The notes beneath the pieces are model-generated. The model made no database searches. It saw only the letters and a program-made list of their open reading frames with translations, and was not told the origin of the DNA. Source: Lojkania enalia (lineage: Eukaryota > Ascomycota > Dothideomycetes > Pleosporales). Taken from it: DNA of 27,119 nt. This document shows, in pieces, positions 1 to 10,575 of the stretch. The stretch covers positions 62,893 to 90,011 of the forward strand of contig ML986716.1 in the NCBI GenBank assembly GCA_010094045.1, written 5' to 3'. Every line of letters begins with the position of its first letter. The first letter of the stretch is position 1. Position numbers and translations under genes: made by a program.

Positions 1-1000
1 CTATAGTACGATAATTAGCTTTATAACACGCGAGAATTCTGGTATAAACTATTAGTAGAATCTAGTAAAACCTAAGAAAGATTTCACACCTGTTATAGTA
101 GTAGATAGCTACTAGTTGCGTAGTACTTCTACCTTCTCTAGATTAACCTTAAGGCCTTTATTTAAGAGGATATAGTTAAGGTATTTAGTTTAGGTAATAT
201 GGAATTCACTCTTCTTAATATTAACTTATAACCCTACTTAATATAATCTCTTAAGAACTTTCTTAATATAGATAGCGTATATTACCTCGTCTTTAAAGTA
301 GATAAGAATATTATCTAGGTAAGTAATATAGAAGTTATCTAGGTAGTTAATTAGTATATTATTTATATAGTGCTGGTAAGTTGCTAGGCTATTATATAAT
401 TTAAAAAGTAGAACTTTATACTTGTAGGTTCTATATCGAGTCTAAAAGGTAGTATATTTCTTAGAACTAGGGTCTATTCTAATCTTATTAAAGGCTGCAC
501 GAATGTTAAATTTAGTAAAAATTACTACTTTAGTAGGTCTAGATAAGAGTTTATCTATGCGTAGTATCGGATATATATCTTTATAGGTAAGAGTATTAAG
601 TTTATAATAATCTATATAGATATGCAGGTTACTATTAAGTTTATAGATATAAAAAATTAGAGATATAAAAGGGCTCCGATTCTACCTAATATATTTATAC
701 TATAGATTATCTATAATATACTTTTTAGGTACTTCTAGCTTCTTAATATTCTACTTATATAACGGGCTGTAACTATTAGGAAAGGATTCTATAAGGATAA
801 TCTTATAATCATAAAAGTAGTATTCTAGTAATTAATAAGCTGCAGTTTTATTAAATATATCCTAATATCTATAGTATTTAGATAGTAATTAGAGATTTAC
901 TAGTACTTTATTTTTAGCCTTATCTTCTAGCTTTAGGGCTTACTTGTCTTTAATCAGCTGTTTAATTTCGTATAGAGACGTAGAGAAAAACTCGTTCTCT
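1..1000 (-). pseudogene. Gypsy-1 reverse transcriptase (partial, RIP-broken)
   Basis: The minus strand encodes a recognisable Ty3/Gypsy RT. In order from about 690 leftwards it shows a decayed FTKFNIRAAFNKIRI block (usually FTK-D-R-AYN), the TTF-TRY block, the LPFGL-N-PATYQ block near 380-412, and the catalytic box as TYLDNILIY at about 303-324, where the second Asp of YLDD has become Asn. Downstream are the VNIKKSEF and YLNYIL blocks and, at about 20-150, the GVKSFLGFTRFY segment leading to RNase H. Several in-frame stops are present. The gene is cut by the window edge. Upstream sequence between 700 and 1000 is RT N-terminal or linker, and I cannot place it precisely. Confidence 0.85.
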
Positions 1001-1199
1001 TTCCTCTTTATATTAAAGTAGAAAGTATTAGCTAAGATAAGAGTAATAATAAAAGAATAGACTTTCTTTAGATCGGGTTTGGATTTTATTATATACGGGT
1101 ATACAGGAGCTCTAAGCTTATTTAGACTATAGATTATAGGAAACTAATATAGTTTTAGTAGTCTTAGTAGACCCTTAATATAATAGATAGTCGGACTAC

Positions 1200-1660
1200 G
1201 GGACTACTAATACTAGTCCTTTTTCTATAGAGCGTCGCGTCGCCGGATATCTAGCTCTACCTTCTTATTATATACTAGCTAAGTTAATTGTATAAGAAGA
1301 GGAGGTAAAGAATTATAAGTAGTAGAATACTTAGAGGGCTATATAATCCGATTCTTATCCGTATCTAGTTGGAGTTGAAAATAATATAACTATTTAATAC
1401 TAATAATATAATCCTAAGTACCTAGATCTATAATAATAAATAGATAGTTTTAGATAGTTCTCCTATTAATTCGCAGGTATAAGTAGATATACTAATTAAC
1501 TAAGGTTTAGATTTGGTCCTAAAAACCTTTAATAGTAATTTTAAAGGGTAAGTACTATATTAATATATATAAGGTTTAGAAGAGTAATCTAGCTACTATA
1601 AAATTAAGAAATAGGAAGCTTTAGGTGCTAGTATTAATAAAGGCGTTTAGTTATATACTA
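1200..1660 (-). pseudogene. Gypsy-1 aspartic protease region
   Basis: A leftward frame shows a decayed retropepsin-like segment: INTSTQSFLFLN near the right end stands where DTGA-S-F is expected, followed about 60 codons later by FIIIDLGTQDYIISIKWL, the typical second half ending in a WL motif. It lies between the gag zinc knuckle and RT, the usual Gypsy order. Stops at several Gln or Trp positions make it non-functional. The call rests mainly on position and these two motifs, and the boundaries are approximate. Confidence 0.6.
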
Positions 1661-1859
1661 ACGCTTTTTAAATATAGAATAGTAGGGATTTAGAAGTACT
1701 TTCCTCTAAATAAATATAATAAATTAATGTTTGATAAGTTATACTTATTTAAGTTTAAGATAGAGAGTTTTTCTAGACGTTTCTATTTCCTACCTAAGAA
1801 CTATCTAGGTGGTACTCGCTTGCGTCTAAGAACTCTTCTTCTTTAATCTCCTTTTATTT

Positions 1860-2800
1860 AACCTCTATCTCTTATACTCTAAGAACTATATATTCGTTCG
1901 CAAAGTATCCTAGTTTACTATAATTATAGTAATTACCTAGAGTTGTATATCTTTCAGATACGAGAGTCTTACTAGATTATTAGGAAGTAATCGTAGTAGA
2001 ACGAGGTATTAATACTAGAGTAGATTGGGGTAGTATTAGATTGTAGGTTACTTTAGATAAACTCTTAGAAACCTTCTAATACCGATCCGAATTTATTTTA
2101 GCTACAACCTGTAGGCTAGTAGTTTATTCTAGAAGGTTAGGAATACTCCTCCTTTCTATATTATAGGCTGTTAAGTAGGCAACTATAGCGTTAAAGGAGT
2201 CTTTCTATATAAGCTTAAAGCTAAGGTTTAGTATCTTTAGACTGGGGAGAATCTTATTCTATAAGTAGAAGAACTACTTAGATTAGGATACGAATCCCCT
2301 AATAGTTATACTAATAAAGCGAGCTTTAAAAGTTGGGAATACTTCTCTCTTATTTATTCTTAGGACCTAAAACGCCTATCGCGCCTCTATCTCTTTATTA
2401 TCTATAATAAAATATAATCGTAGAAGCGAAATTATTTCTTTAGCATTCTTAAACTAATACTAGTCCAATTTAGCTAGGTATTTTAGCTCTAGATATCTTT
2501 TTATAGTACTAGAGGTATATCCCTATACTAATACTATATATATACGCTTTATTAGATAGTAATTTATATTAATCTTAAATTAGTCTAGGATTAAGGCTCG
2601 CTATTATTTAAATGTAGGTTTACTACTATCTATAAAGCTTTTAATCTTAGGTATACGTTTAGTAAGGTAGGCTTAAGGGGGCTTAGAAGTAGCTAAGAGG
2701 TTTCTTACTAGGGAAGTTATAAAAGTTTCCTAGTATATTATTAGTTCTAATTTAGTAGTTTATAGAGGTTAATTAGGACTAATAGTTCTCTATTATATTA
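1860..2800 (-). pseudogene. Gypsy-1 gag with zinc knuckle
   Basis: The minus strand carries a gag-like frame of about 300 codons. It starts with a lysine-rich segment and a KPTFK-ERALILD block, continues through a helical capsid-like region with F-FYLWNKI-PSLKILNLSFK character, and ends in a CCHC zinc knuckle at about 1885-1935. The knuckle now reads YYNYSKLGYF where CYNCGKPGHF is expected: both first cysteines and the histidine have turned to Tyr through G-to-A changes of TGT/TGC and C-to-T of CAC. Gag packages the retrotransposon RNA. The start codon is not identifiable because ATG is a RIP target on one strand. Confidence 0.75.
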
Positions 2801-2916
2801 AGTATACGATCTCCTCTTATAAAATTGCGATTTATTTCTTAAGGGTTAGTTTACTTTAATTTTCCTCCGAATTAAATAGGTTCTTTATTATAGGCCCTAT
2901 AGAGAGGGGTCCGCCT

Positions 2917-3626
2917 GTTATAGGGCCCCCTATAAGAGGTAACAGTTGTTCTACACGTATAGATAGAAGCTTATTTTTACTATAACTTACGCGTGTATCA
3001 GTTCTAGTATAGGAATTAGAAGGTAAATTATAGTTAGATATTAGCGGTTACCTCCGATTTTAATAGATTATTAGTAGTCTCTAAGTTTCTACCTAGGCGT
3101 ACTCTACGCGGCTTTTCTAAAGGCAATCCTAATTATAGAGGATAGGAAGTTCTAAACCTAAAAGCTTTAGTTAATAGAAGGTTTCTAAGATTCTATCTAG
3201 GTAACTAAATAATTTAATATAATAGTATATAAGTATTATAACCTAAACTAAATCGGGTATATCTTAAACTTAGATATATTTAAATAAATAATTAATGCGA
3301 TATTATTAAAGAGGCTGTTACTAGTAGTATTAAGTTCTTCTATATAATATAATAGTATAGGTAAGATAATAGGTCTAAATATAGTATAAATCTACTTAGA
3401 GGTATATAGGAGTACGTAGGGGTTCAGGGACCTAGAAATTCTATTAACACCTATAGGCCTTATACGAAAGGATATAGAAGAACTACTAAGCTACTTATAA
3501 GGGAGTATACAACTATATACGGAAGGGAAAAGGGGTAGAACTGGGGGTAGGATAAGATAAGCGAAAAGCTTTAGGATAAGGTTGTATATAAAGCTTTTCG
3601 TGGAACGATTTCTTTACATTATTACA
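2917..3626 (-). repeat. Candidate 5' LTR of Gypsy-1
   Basis: Non-coding DNA between the gag start and the point where Gypsy-2 homology resumes. Read on the minus strand it begins TGTAATAATG (right end) and finishes CCTATAACA (left end), the TG...CA arrangement of LTRs, and is about 710 bp. A 12-bp perfect inverted repeat lies 26 bp inside its 5' end (3562-3600). A shorter alternative ends at 3449, where AACA also occurs, but 3450-3625 has no RT homology, so the longer form fits better. The second LTR is outside the window, so the boundaries are unproven. I found no convincing primer binding site next to 2917. Confidence 0.5.
3562..3600. repeat. 12-bp perfect inverted repeat (hairpin)
   Basis: CGAAAAGCTTTA at 3562-3573 is the exact reverse complement of TAAAGCTTTTCG at 3589-3600, with a 15-bp spacer. 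It lies just inside the proposed 5' end of the Gypsy-1 LTR. A hairpin in U3 could be a regulatory site or chance. No function is claimed. Confidence 0.8.
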
Positions 3627-4540
3627 AGTACTATATAAAATTCGATATTATTATTATATTTAATAAACTAAAGATTGCTAAAGGAGATAAATAGAAAACT
3701 ACCTTTTATATATACTATAGGCTGTTTAAATACCTAATAATACCCTTTAGTCTAGTTAATACTTTAAGTATATTCTAGTACTTTATAAATAATACACTAA
3801 GATTATATCTTAATATATTCTATACTATCTATATTAACGATATTCTAATATTTAGTAAGAATCTAAAGGATTATAAGTAATATATTTAGCTAGTTCTTAA
3901 AGCCTTAAAAGCGAATAGTCTATAATTTAATATAGATAAGTACGAGTTCTACTAGTTAGAAGTAACCTATCTAGAGTATATAATTACTATAGAAGGGATT
4001 TATATAGACTTAAAAAAGGTAGAGATAATTGTTAACTAGGAATACTCTAAAAATATAAAAGATATTTAAAGCTTTATAAGTTTTATAAACTTCTACTAAT
4101 AATTTATTAGCAACTTTTTATAGAAAGTTTCCCCCTTAGTAGCCCTAACTAAGAAGAACACTTAATTTAACTAGAATAATAGCTGTTAATATTCCTTTAA
4201 CTACTTAAAGGATACTTTTATCTCTATACTAATTTTCTAATACTTTAACTCTAGGCTATTAATAGTAGTAGAAACTAATATATTCGATTTTATAACAGCT
4301 AGTATACTATTCTAGAGAGGTGCTAACAGTAAACTAAAACCTATTACCTACTTCTTTAAGCGTTTAAACTCTACTAAAAACAACTATAAAATATATAATA
4401 AGAAGCTACTCGCGATTATCTAATATTTTAAATAATAGAGGCCTAAATTAGAAAGTATAGCATTTTCTATAGAAGTACTAAGTAATTATAAGAACCTATA
4501 GTACTTTATAATAACGAAGTAATTAAGCTACTAATAGGTC
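3627..4540 (+). pseudogene. Gypsy-2 reverse transcriptase core and RNase H (5'-truncated)
   Basis: From 3627 the frame gives YYIKFDIIIIFNKLKIA, then TTF-IYYRLFKYL, a decayed PFGL-NAPSTFQ block at about 3735-3780, and the catalytic box as IYINDILIF at about 3830-3850 (YLDD expected). Further on come KANSL-FNIDKYEFY and, from about 4250, an RNase H segment with LLIVVETNIFDF, ITYFFKRLN, NYKIYNKKLLAII and the YKNL-YF block near 4490-4515. Gln and Trp codons have become stops throughout. The first RT blocks are missing: sequence left of 3626 does not match the related Gypsy-4 RT. Confidence 0.85.
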
Positions 4541-5547
4541 TATTAGTTAGAATATCTATTAAGGTTTAACTTTAGTATTATATACCGATATAGAAAACTT
4601 AAAGAGAAGCCTAATACCTTAATTTAAAGGTTATAAGATAAGCTTATATAAGAAAAGGCCTATAAAAGTTATTAATAGATATTATTTCGTCTTAAACTAT
4701 TCTAATAGATAGAAGTAGGCCGATTAATTATAGAGATTATCGATAATGAATACCTAAATGATAATCTAATTTAAGATACTTTAAAGCTATTAAAAAAAGA
4801 AGTCTATTAATTTAAACTTCTAATTCTAGCTAACTATAAAGAGTGTAATAACTAATTATACTACTAAAATCGACTTATAGTACTAAACTATAATAAGCTA
4901 AAGTTTAAACTGCTATAAGCTATCTATAACTTACTACCTAGTAGATACCCTAGTTAAGAAAAGACTTTAAAACTACTTTAGCGCGAGTACTATTAGTTAA
5001 AAATATTCGACTCGGTATAATAATATATAGACTATTATTATATATACTAAAGAAGTAAGACTTTTAGAGAGAAGTACTATAAATTACTAAAACTATTATC
5101 TATACCTAAATAAAGGTTTTAAGATATTTCTATAGACTTTATAACTAATCTACTAGAATTAGAAGATTGTACGAATATTATAGTAGTAGTTAATAGGTTT
5201 AATAAGTATAGATATCTAATACTATATATAAGAATTAAAACTTCTAATATTATCTAACTATTCTATTACTATATATGGGTTTACTATAAACTACTATATA
5301 CTATTATATTCAACTATAAAATATAGTTTATTTCTACCTTCTATTAAAAGCTCTATAGATAGCTATAAATTAATATATATATATTATATTATATCTAAGC
5401 TATTTATAGTTAGCCTTTTAATAGGTTTAGAGATATATATATAGTATATCTTATAACGTACCTTATAAGCGAGCGGCCTATATAAGCAAGTAGTCTACTC
5501 TATTACTAAAATATAATACCTAAGCTTTTAATAACAATATAATAATA

Positions 5548-5673
5548 TGTTAGAGCTAGCTAGCTCTAATAAAGGTTGGAAAAACTGCGTCTATTAACTA
5601 GAAATGCGAGATATACTATATATATATCCCTAAACCTGCTAAAGGGCTAACTATAAATAGCTTAGCCGTAATA
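5548..5673 (-). repeat. 126-bp LTR-like element, copy B, inside pogo-1
   Basis: Pogo-1 carries 131 bp here that pogo-2 lacks at the same point (between AATAATA and AAATAATAAG). The extra DNA is a 126-bp element in reverse orientation relative to copy A plus a 5-bp duplication, TAATA at 5543-5547 and 5674-5678 (TATTA on the element's own strand). On the plus strand it starts TGTTAGAG. It includes a 20-bp perfect palindrome at 5550-5569. No coding capacity. Confidence 0.88.
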
Positions 5674-5744
5674 TAATAAAATAATAAGAATATAGCCTAA
5701 AACGAGAATTAAGTAAACTTAGCCTTTTTAACTACTAAAAGAGG

Positions 5745-7320
5745 CTAAATAAATAGTAAAAGACGCGCTACTTTAATATTTAATATAATTTAAACAACCG
5801 TATACTAATAATACGCTAGAATCTACTTATAGCACAATTGTAAGCTTAACTTAAAGAAACTAATAAAACCTAAAGAGGAGGTTATTATCTAATATATACT
5901 TAACTTAAATTTGCGAGGATTTGCGTCTACTTTAGCTACTATATAAGATATAACTAATAGCTTACTTACTAAGCGCGGTATAGGCTAGATTTGTATATAT
6001 TAGCTTAGGAACTTTATTAGACGTACTTCTAAGATTAAGACACGCCTAAATTAACTTTATAATTGCTAAAGAGCTCTATACAAAAATTCTAAGGTAATTA
6101 AAGGCTAGTTTAAACTTATATAGTATACTAAGAAGAAGTATAGTATTATAGATAAGGATATATATAACTTTAACAAATCTAGCTTTTAAATAAGCGTTAT
6201 TTTATTATAACTAGTTATTATAGGTATAGAAAGATATAATTAACTAAAGGCAATTTAATTAGATAATTAAAAATGGATTTTAGTAATTTAGGGGATTAAT
6301 ACTACTAGCTAGACGCTCCTAACCTTTATTATTATCGCTAGCTACTACTATCTTTCTACCTAGTACGAAGGCGATAATATACCTAAAAACTAGGCTATTA
6401 TAGTTAGTAAGAACAGCTAGATACTAAATAAACTTAGTATTAAGTAGTTAAAGTATTTTTATAGGTATATAAAAGATTGTATAATAGGCGCGTATTAACT
6501 ACTAATCTTTAATAGTTATAATAGCTATAACTCGCTTAATTTCTAGAAACTCTATAAGGAATAGAGTATTATTCTACTTTATATACTAGCTTATTTATTA
6601 CACCTATTATAGCTACTAGATATAGGCTACTTCTTACTATTAAAGTATATATATAGAAATTAGATCTTAGTTTTAGTATATAATTATATTAACTATATTA
6701 TAAAACTTAAGTTTTTTCTAGCTTTTAAAGCTGCTTTTAATATATTAATTATAAAGGATAATATCTATATAAGCTTTTAAAGAGTTAATCTAGTTCTATT
6801 TAATCTAAAAGCGGTACTTTTAAAGCTTAATATAATGTTTCGTATACTAATACTACTAGTATAAGATAATACCCTATAGAAAGTAAAAATACTAAGTAAC
6901 ACGCGTGAGCTAGAAGCTTAATTAATATTAATTTATAATTAGATTTAAAGGGATATAAGCTCTTCGCTAGCTTCTATTATTAAGAAGCTAAATTAGCTTA
7001 AGAAAGACTCTATAAAAGCAATATATTAGATTAGGTTAATACGCGATAAAATTGTCAGCCTTTAAGAAGCGAATAAAGTAGTAATAAAACGGAAACAGCG
7101 GAAAAAAGGCGGATTTAAGCGTAAGGGACCCTAATAAAAGTATAAGAAGAGATGATTATTACTAAAAAAGATGATAAGGAGGAAACTCGGGCTATAATAC
7201 GCTAATTTAGGGTGCGATTAGATACGAGCGGATAGTATAAAGCGTGCTGTAGCCGCTATAGTAAAACTGGGCATAATTCTTATATATACTAGAAGGATGT
7301 AGAAGTTTCTATAGAATAAT
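5745..7320 (+). pseudogene. pogo-1 transposase (DDE_1 superfamily), RIP-broken
   Basis: Follows the pogo/Fot1 plan. A helix-turn-helix DNA-binding region (LKKLIKPKEEVIIQYIL, LRGF-STLATI-DI) spans about 5855-5990. The DDE core has first Asp lost (NFNKSSF at about 6166-6186), second Asp lost (LIFNSYNSY, codon at 6511-6513) and third Asp kept (LLDIGYF, codon at 6619-6621). The KLKFFLAFKAAF and F-LVLFNLKAVLLKL segments follow. At the C-terminus a CCHC knuckle is still visible (CSRYSKTGHNSYIY, 7246-7290) with two cysteines now Tyr. Many in-frame stops. The start codon is not identifiable. Confidence 0.85.
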
Positions 7321-7474
7321 CGCGCAAGTTGTAAATTGCTATTATATTATATAGTTATTAAGCTATATATATATAAAGGTTGAAAAAGTTAATAGAGTGG
7401 ACTATTTACTTATATAGGCTGCTTACTTATAAGATACGTTATTTCTAGTTAATAGACGCAGTTTTTCCAACCCT

Positions 7475-7498
7475 TATTAGAGCTAGCTAGCTCTAATA
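7475..7498. repeat. 24-bp perfect palindrome at the end of the 126-bp element
   Basis: TATTAGAGCTAG followed by CTAGCTCTAATA reads identically on both strands. It forms the last 24 bp of copy A. In copy B the inner 20 bp (5550-5569) are also a perfect palindrome, with one end base changed. Its survival in two mutated copies may reflect the lack of CpA in the motif rather than selection. Confidence 0.9.
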
Positions 7499-8723
7499 TA
7501 TTAACTAGCTTCTATTTAAAAACTAATAGCTAGATAGAAAATATTAATATAGTAATAGAATAAGTTTTCTAAACCTATACTAGTTATAAATAAGATAATT
7601 AGGTTAAATAGCTACTAATAGTATAGTTTAAAGTAAATAATACAGTATCTAAATTAATAAAAATTTCTCTATTTCTAGCCTACTTTAACTAGTACCCTTT
7701 AATAGACTTCGAGCTACTTATAGAAATCTATTAACCGCTAAAATAATCTCTAATAGCCTAGAAAGCTAATAGACTAATTAATAAAATAAAGGATATTATA
7801 GAGTATATTAGAGAAGAATTTATCTAGATATAAACGTTCTAATAAAAGTATACTAACTGTAAGTATATACTAGCCCTTAACTACTAGATTAGTAATCTAG
7901 TCTAACTAGACGTTAGGAATATATATATATAAAGACCGTTAAAAAGTTTAATTAGAAGAATATAGGCTTCTATAAGGTTATTATAAAGGTATTCTTATAC
8001 GCTTATAAACTAAAGCTATCTAAATTAGCTAAAATATATCTTATATTCTATATATTACTATTATAGCTAGCACCTAAATTATCTAACTACTTATCTAGTT
8101 AATAAGTATATAACTCTAAACCTATTAAAATTAATAGAGAATTAGAATATTTTATCAAGTAAATAGAAGACCTCTATTATAACTAATAGAAACGCCAGTA
8201 TAAATATCTAGTTAAGTAGACTAGCTATTATAACTTAGAATAGTACCCGGCTAGTAACTTTACTAAGATAACTACTATAAAAGATTACTACGCTAGAAAT
8301 CTAAATAAATAAGACCCGAATATAATATTACGTCTGGATTTTTAATTAAACGCTAGAGTCTAATCTAAGTATAATTCTAGACGCTTATAATAATACTATA
8401 CTAATATAATACTAGTAATAATACTACTACTAATTTTTAGTATAGTACTATTATATAAACCGAACCGATCTAATCTCTAATATAGTACTACTATTAACTA
8501 CTAGTTGCGCTGATATATATATAACCTAGTTTAATTCCTAGTATAGTACTACTATATAATAATAACTAATTATACTAATATACCTATAACTTTAATTAAT
8601 ACTAGTATTAATAACTACTATTTAATTATAAATATCTATATATAATATAAAGATTTAACTTATAAAAGCTTATAATTAAAAGGGAGATACTATTATAATA
8701 ATACCGCGATACTTATATCTATA

Positions 8724-10575
8724 ATATACCTTATAAGTAAGCGGCCTATATAAGTAAGTAGTCTACTCTATTACTAAAACGTAATATCTAAGCTTTTAAT
8801 AATAATATAATAATAAAATAATAAGAATATAGCCTAAAACGAGAATTAAGTAAACTTAGCTTTTTTAGCTACTAAAAGAGGCTAAATAAATAGTAAAAGA
8901 TGCGCTACTTTAATATTTAATATAATTTAAACAACCGTATACTAATAATACGCTAGAATCTACTTATAGTATAATTATAAGCCTAACTTAAAGAGACTAA
9001 TAAAACCTAAAGAGGAGGTTATTATCTAATATATATTTAACCTAGATTCGCGAGGATTTATACCTATCTTAGCTACTAAAAAATATAATTAATAGCTTAT
9101 TTTCTAAGTATAGTATAGGCTAGATTAATATATATTAGCTTAGGAACTTTATTAAATATACTCTTAAGCTTAAAATACGCTTAAATCGGCTTTATAATTA
9201 CTAGAGAGCTCTATATAAAGATTCTAAGATAATTAAAGGCTGGTTTAAACTTATACAGTATATTAAAGAGAAGTATAGTATTATAGACGAGGATATATAT
9301 AACTTTAACAAATTTAGCTTTTAAATAGATATTATCTTATTATAACTAGTTATTATAGGTATAGAGAGATATAATTAACTAAAGGTAATTTAATTAGGTA
9401 ATTATAAATAGATTTTAATAATTTAGAAGATTAATACTCCTAGCTAAACGCTCCTACCCTTTATTATTATTACTAGCTACTACTATCTCTCTACCTAGTA
9501 CAAAGGCAATAATATACCTAAAAACTAGACTATTATAGTTAGTAAAAACAGCTAGATAATAAATAAACTTAGTATTAAGTAGTTAAAGTACTTTTATAGG
9601 TATATAAAGGATTGTATAATAGGCGCGCGTCGACTATTAATCTTTAATAGCTATAATAGCTATAATTTACTTAATTTCTAGAAACTCTATAAGAAATAGA
9701 GTATTATTCTACTCTATATACCAGCTTATTTATTATACCTATTACAGCTACTAAATATAAACTACTTTTTACTATTAAAGTATATATATAGAAATTAGAT
9801 CTTAGTCTTAGTATATAATTATATTAACTATATTATAAAACTTAAGTTTTTTCTAGCCTTTAAAGCTGCTTTTAATATATTAATTATAAAGGATAATATC
9901 TATATAAGCTTTTAAGGAGCTAGTCTAGTCTTATTTAATTTAGAAGCGGTACTTTTAAAGCTTAATATAAAGCTTCGTACGCTAATACTGCTAGTATAAA
10001 ATAATACCCTATAGAAAGTAAAAATACTAAGTAATATGTATAAGCTAGAAGCTTAATTAATATTAATTTATAATCGGATTTAAAGGTATATAAACTTTTT
10101 ACTAGCTTCTATTATTAAGAAGCTAAATTAGCTTAAGAAAGGCTCTATAAAAGTAATATATTAGATCGGGTTAATATATAATAAAATCGTTAGCCTTTAA
10201 GAAGTAAATAAAGTAGTAATAAATTAGAAACAGTAGAAAAAAAGGCGGATTTCAGTATAAGGGACCCTAATAAAAGTATAAGAAAAGATGATTATTATTA
10301 AAAAGAATAATAAGGAGGAAACTCGGGCTATAATACGCTAATTTAGGGTGTAATTAGATACGAGCAGATAGTATAAAACGCGCTATAGCTGTTGTGGTAA
10401 GATTAGATATAATTTTTATATATATTAGAAGGATGTAGAAGTTTTTATAGAATAATCGCGTAAGTTGTAAATTGCTATTATATTATTTAGTTGTTAAGCT
10501 ATATATATATAAAGGTTAAAAAAGTTAATAGAGTAGACCACTCGCTTATATAGGCCGCTCGCTTATAAGGTATAT
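8724..10575 (+). mobile_element. pogo-2: Fot1/pogo-type transposon remnant
   Basis: A 1852-bp copy of the pogo-1 subfamily. Left terminal repeat ATATACCTTATAAGTAAGCGG and the matching right repeat ending in GGTATAT are flanked by TA (8722-8723, 10576-10577). The ancestral ACGTACC has become ATATACC by RIP on both strands. It lies in the proposed Gypsy-2 LTR. It is in direct orientation to pogo-1 and faces pogo-3 across 192 bp. It lacks the 126-bp insertion, which gives the empty-site reference for copy B. Confidence 0.9.
8890..10460 (+). pseudogene. pogo-2 transposase, RIP-broken
   Basis: Same domain order as pogo-1: helix-turn-helix region near 9000-9120, DDE core from about 9300 to 9970, C-terminal knuckle near 10380-10430. 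All three catalytic acidic positions appear lost (NFNKF, LIFNSYNS and LLNIN blocks), and stops are frequent. It aligns with pogo-1 almost without length differences, so the decay is by substitution rather than indels. Confidence 0.85.

Larger units (their letters stand above)
1..3626 (-). mobile_element. Gypsy-1: Ty3/Gypsy LTR retrotransposon remnant, 5' part
   Basis: A decayed Gypsy element read leftwards. From right to left I see a candidate 5' LTR (2917-3626), gag with a zinc knuckle, an aspartic protease and a reverse transcriptase that runs off the window at position 1. RNase H, integrase and the 3' LTR must lie outside. The element seems to sit inside Gypsy-2: sequence matching the Gypsy-2/Gypsy-4 RT begins at 3626-3627, exactly where an LTR end in ACA would stop. 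All frames are full of stops caused by CAA, CAG or TGG changing to TAA or TAG. The identity as Gypsy is firm from domain order and motifs. The exact LTR ends are inferred. Confidence 0.85.
5456..7439 (+). mobile_element. pogo-1: Fot1/pogo-type DNA transposon remnant with insertion
   Basis: Bounded by imperfect terminal inverted repeats of about 50 bp (5456-5505 and 7390-7439, starting ACGTACCTTATAAGCGAG) and by TA at 5454-5455 and 7440-7441. Each terminal repeat holds two AAGCGAG-type boxes. It is 1984 bp because a 126-bp element plus 5-bp duplication lies at 5548-5678. Without that insertion it would be 1853 bp, matching pogo-2 (1852) and pogo-3 (1853). It interrupts copy A of the same 126-bp element inside the Gypsy-2 integrase. 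It encodes a broken DDE transposase on the plus strand. Confidence 0.9.
5387..7498 (+). repeat. 126-bp LTR-like element, copy A, split by pogo-1
   Basis: The two arms are 5387-5455 (69 bp) and 7442-7498 (57 bp), giving exactly 126 bp once pogo-1 and one TA are removed. They match copy B (5548-5673, opposite strand) at about 114 of 126 positions. Eleven of the twelve differences are transitions of the RIP type. It is flanked by TATTA at 5382-5386 and TATTA at 7499-7503. Removing element plus one TATTA restores the Gypsy-2 integrase frame, which proves the boundaries. Ends read TATTA...TAATA here and TATTA...TAACA in copy B, from a probable TGTTA...TAACA. TG...CA ends with a 5-bp duplication suggest a solo LTR of a very small LTR element (SMART/TRIM-like). 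Confidence 0.85.
4900..8345 (+). pseudogene. Gypsy-2 integrase and chromodomain, split by inserted elements
   Basis: The HHCC region lies at about 4920-5090, with its cysteines now Tyr (YIDYYYIY-RSKTF). The catalytic core starts near 5110 with ISIDFITNLLELED and reaches INIYIL at 5386. It then resumes at 7504 with TSFYLKTNS-IENINI, which is the normal HPQTDGQTE-type block, and continues to about 7830. The frame is continuous if the 126-bp element plus one TATTA copy is removed. At about 8133-8320 a chromodomain is visible (QYKYLVK-TSYYN, then YPASNF), which in chromoviruses directs integration to marked chromatin. Many RIP stops are present. Confidence 0.85.

Noticed and set aside
2890..2917. 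Primer binding site next to the Gypsy-1 LTR
   Set aside because: The adjoining GGCGGACCCC does not begin with the TGG expected for tRNA 3' end pairing, and RIP cannot produce that change.
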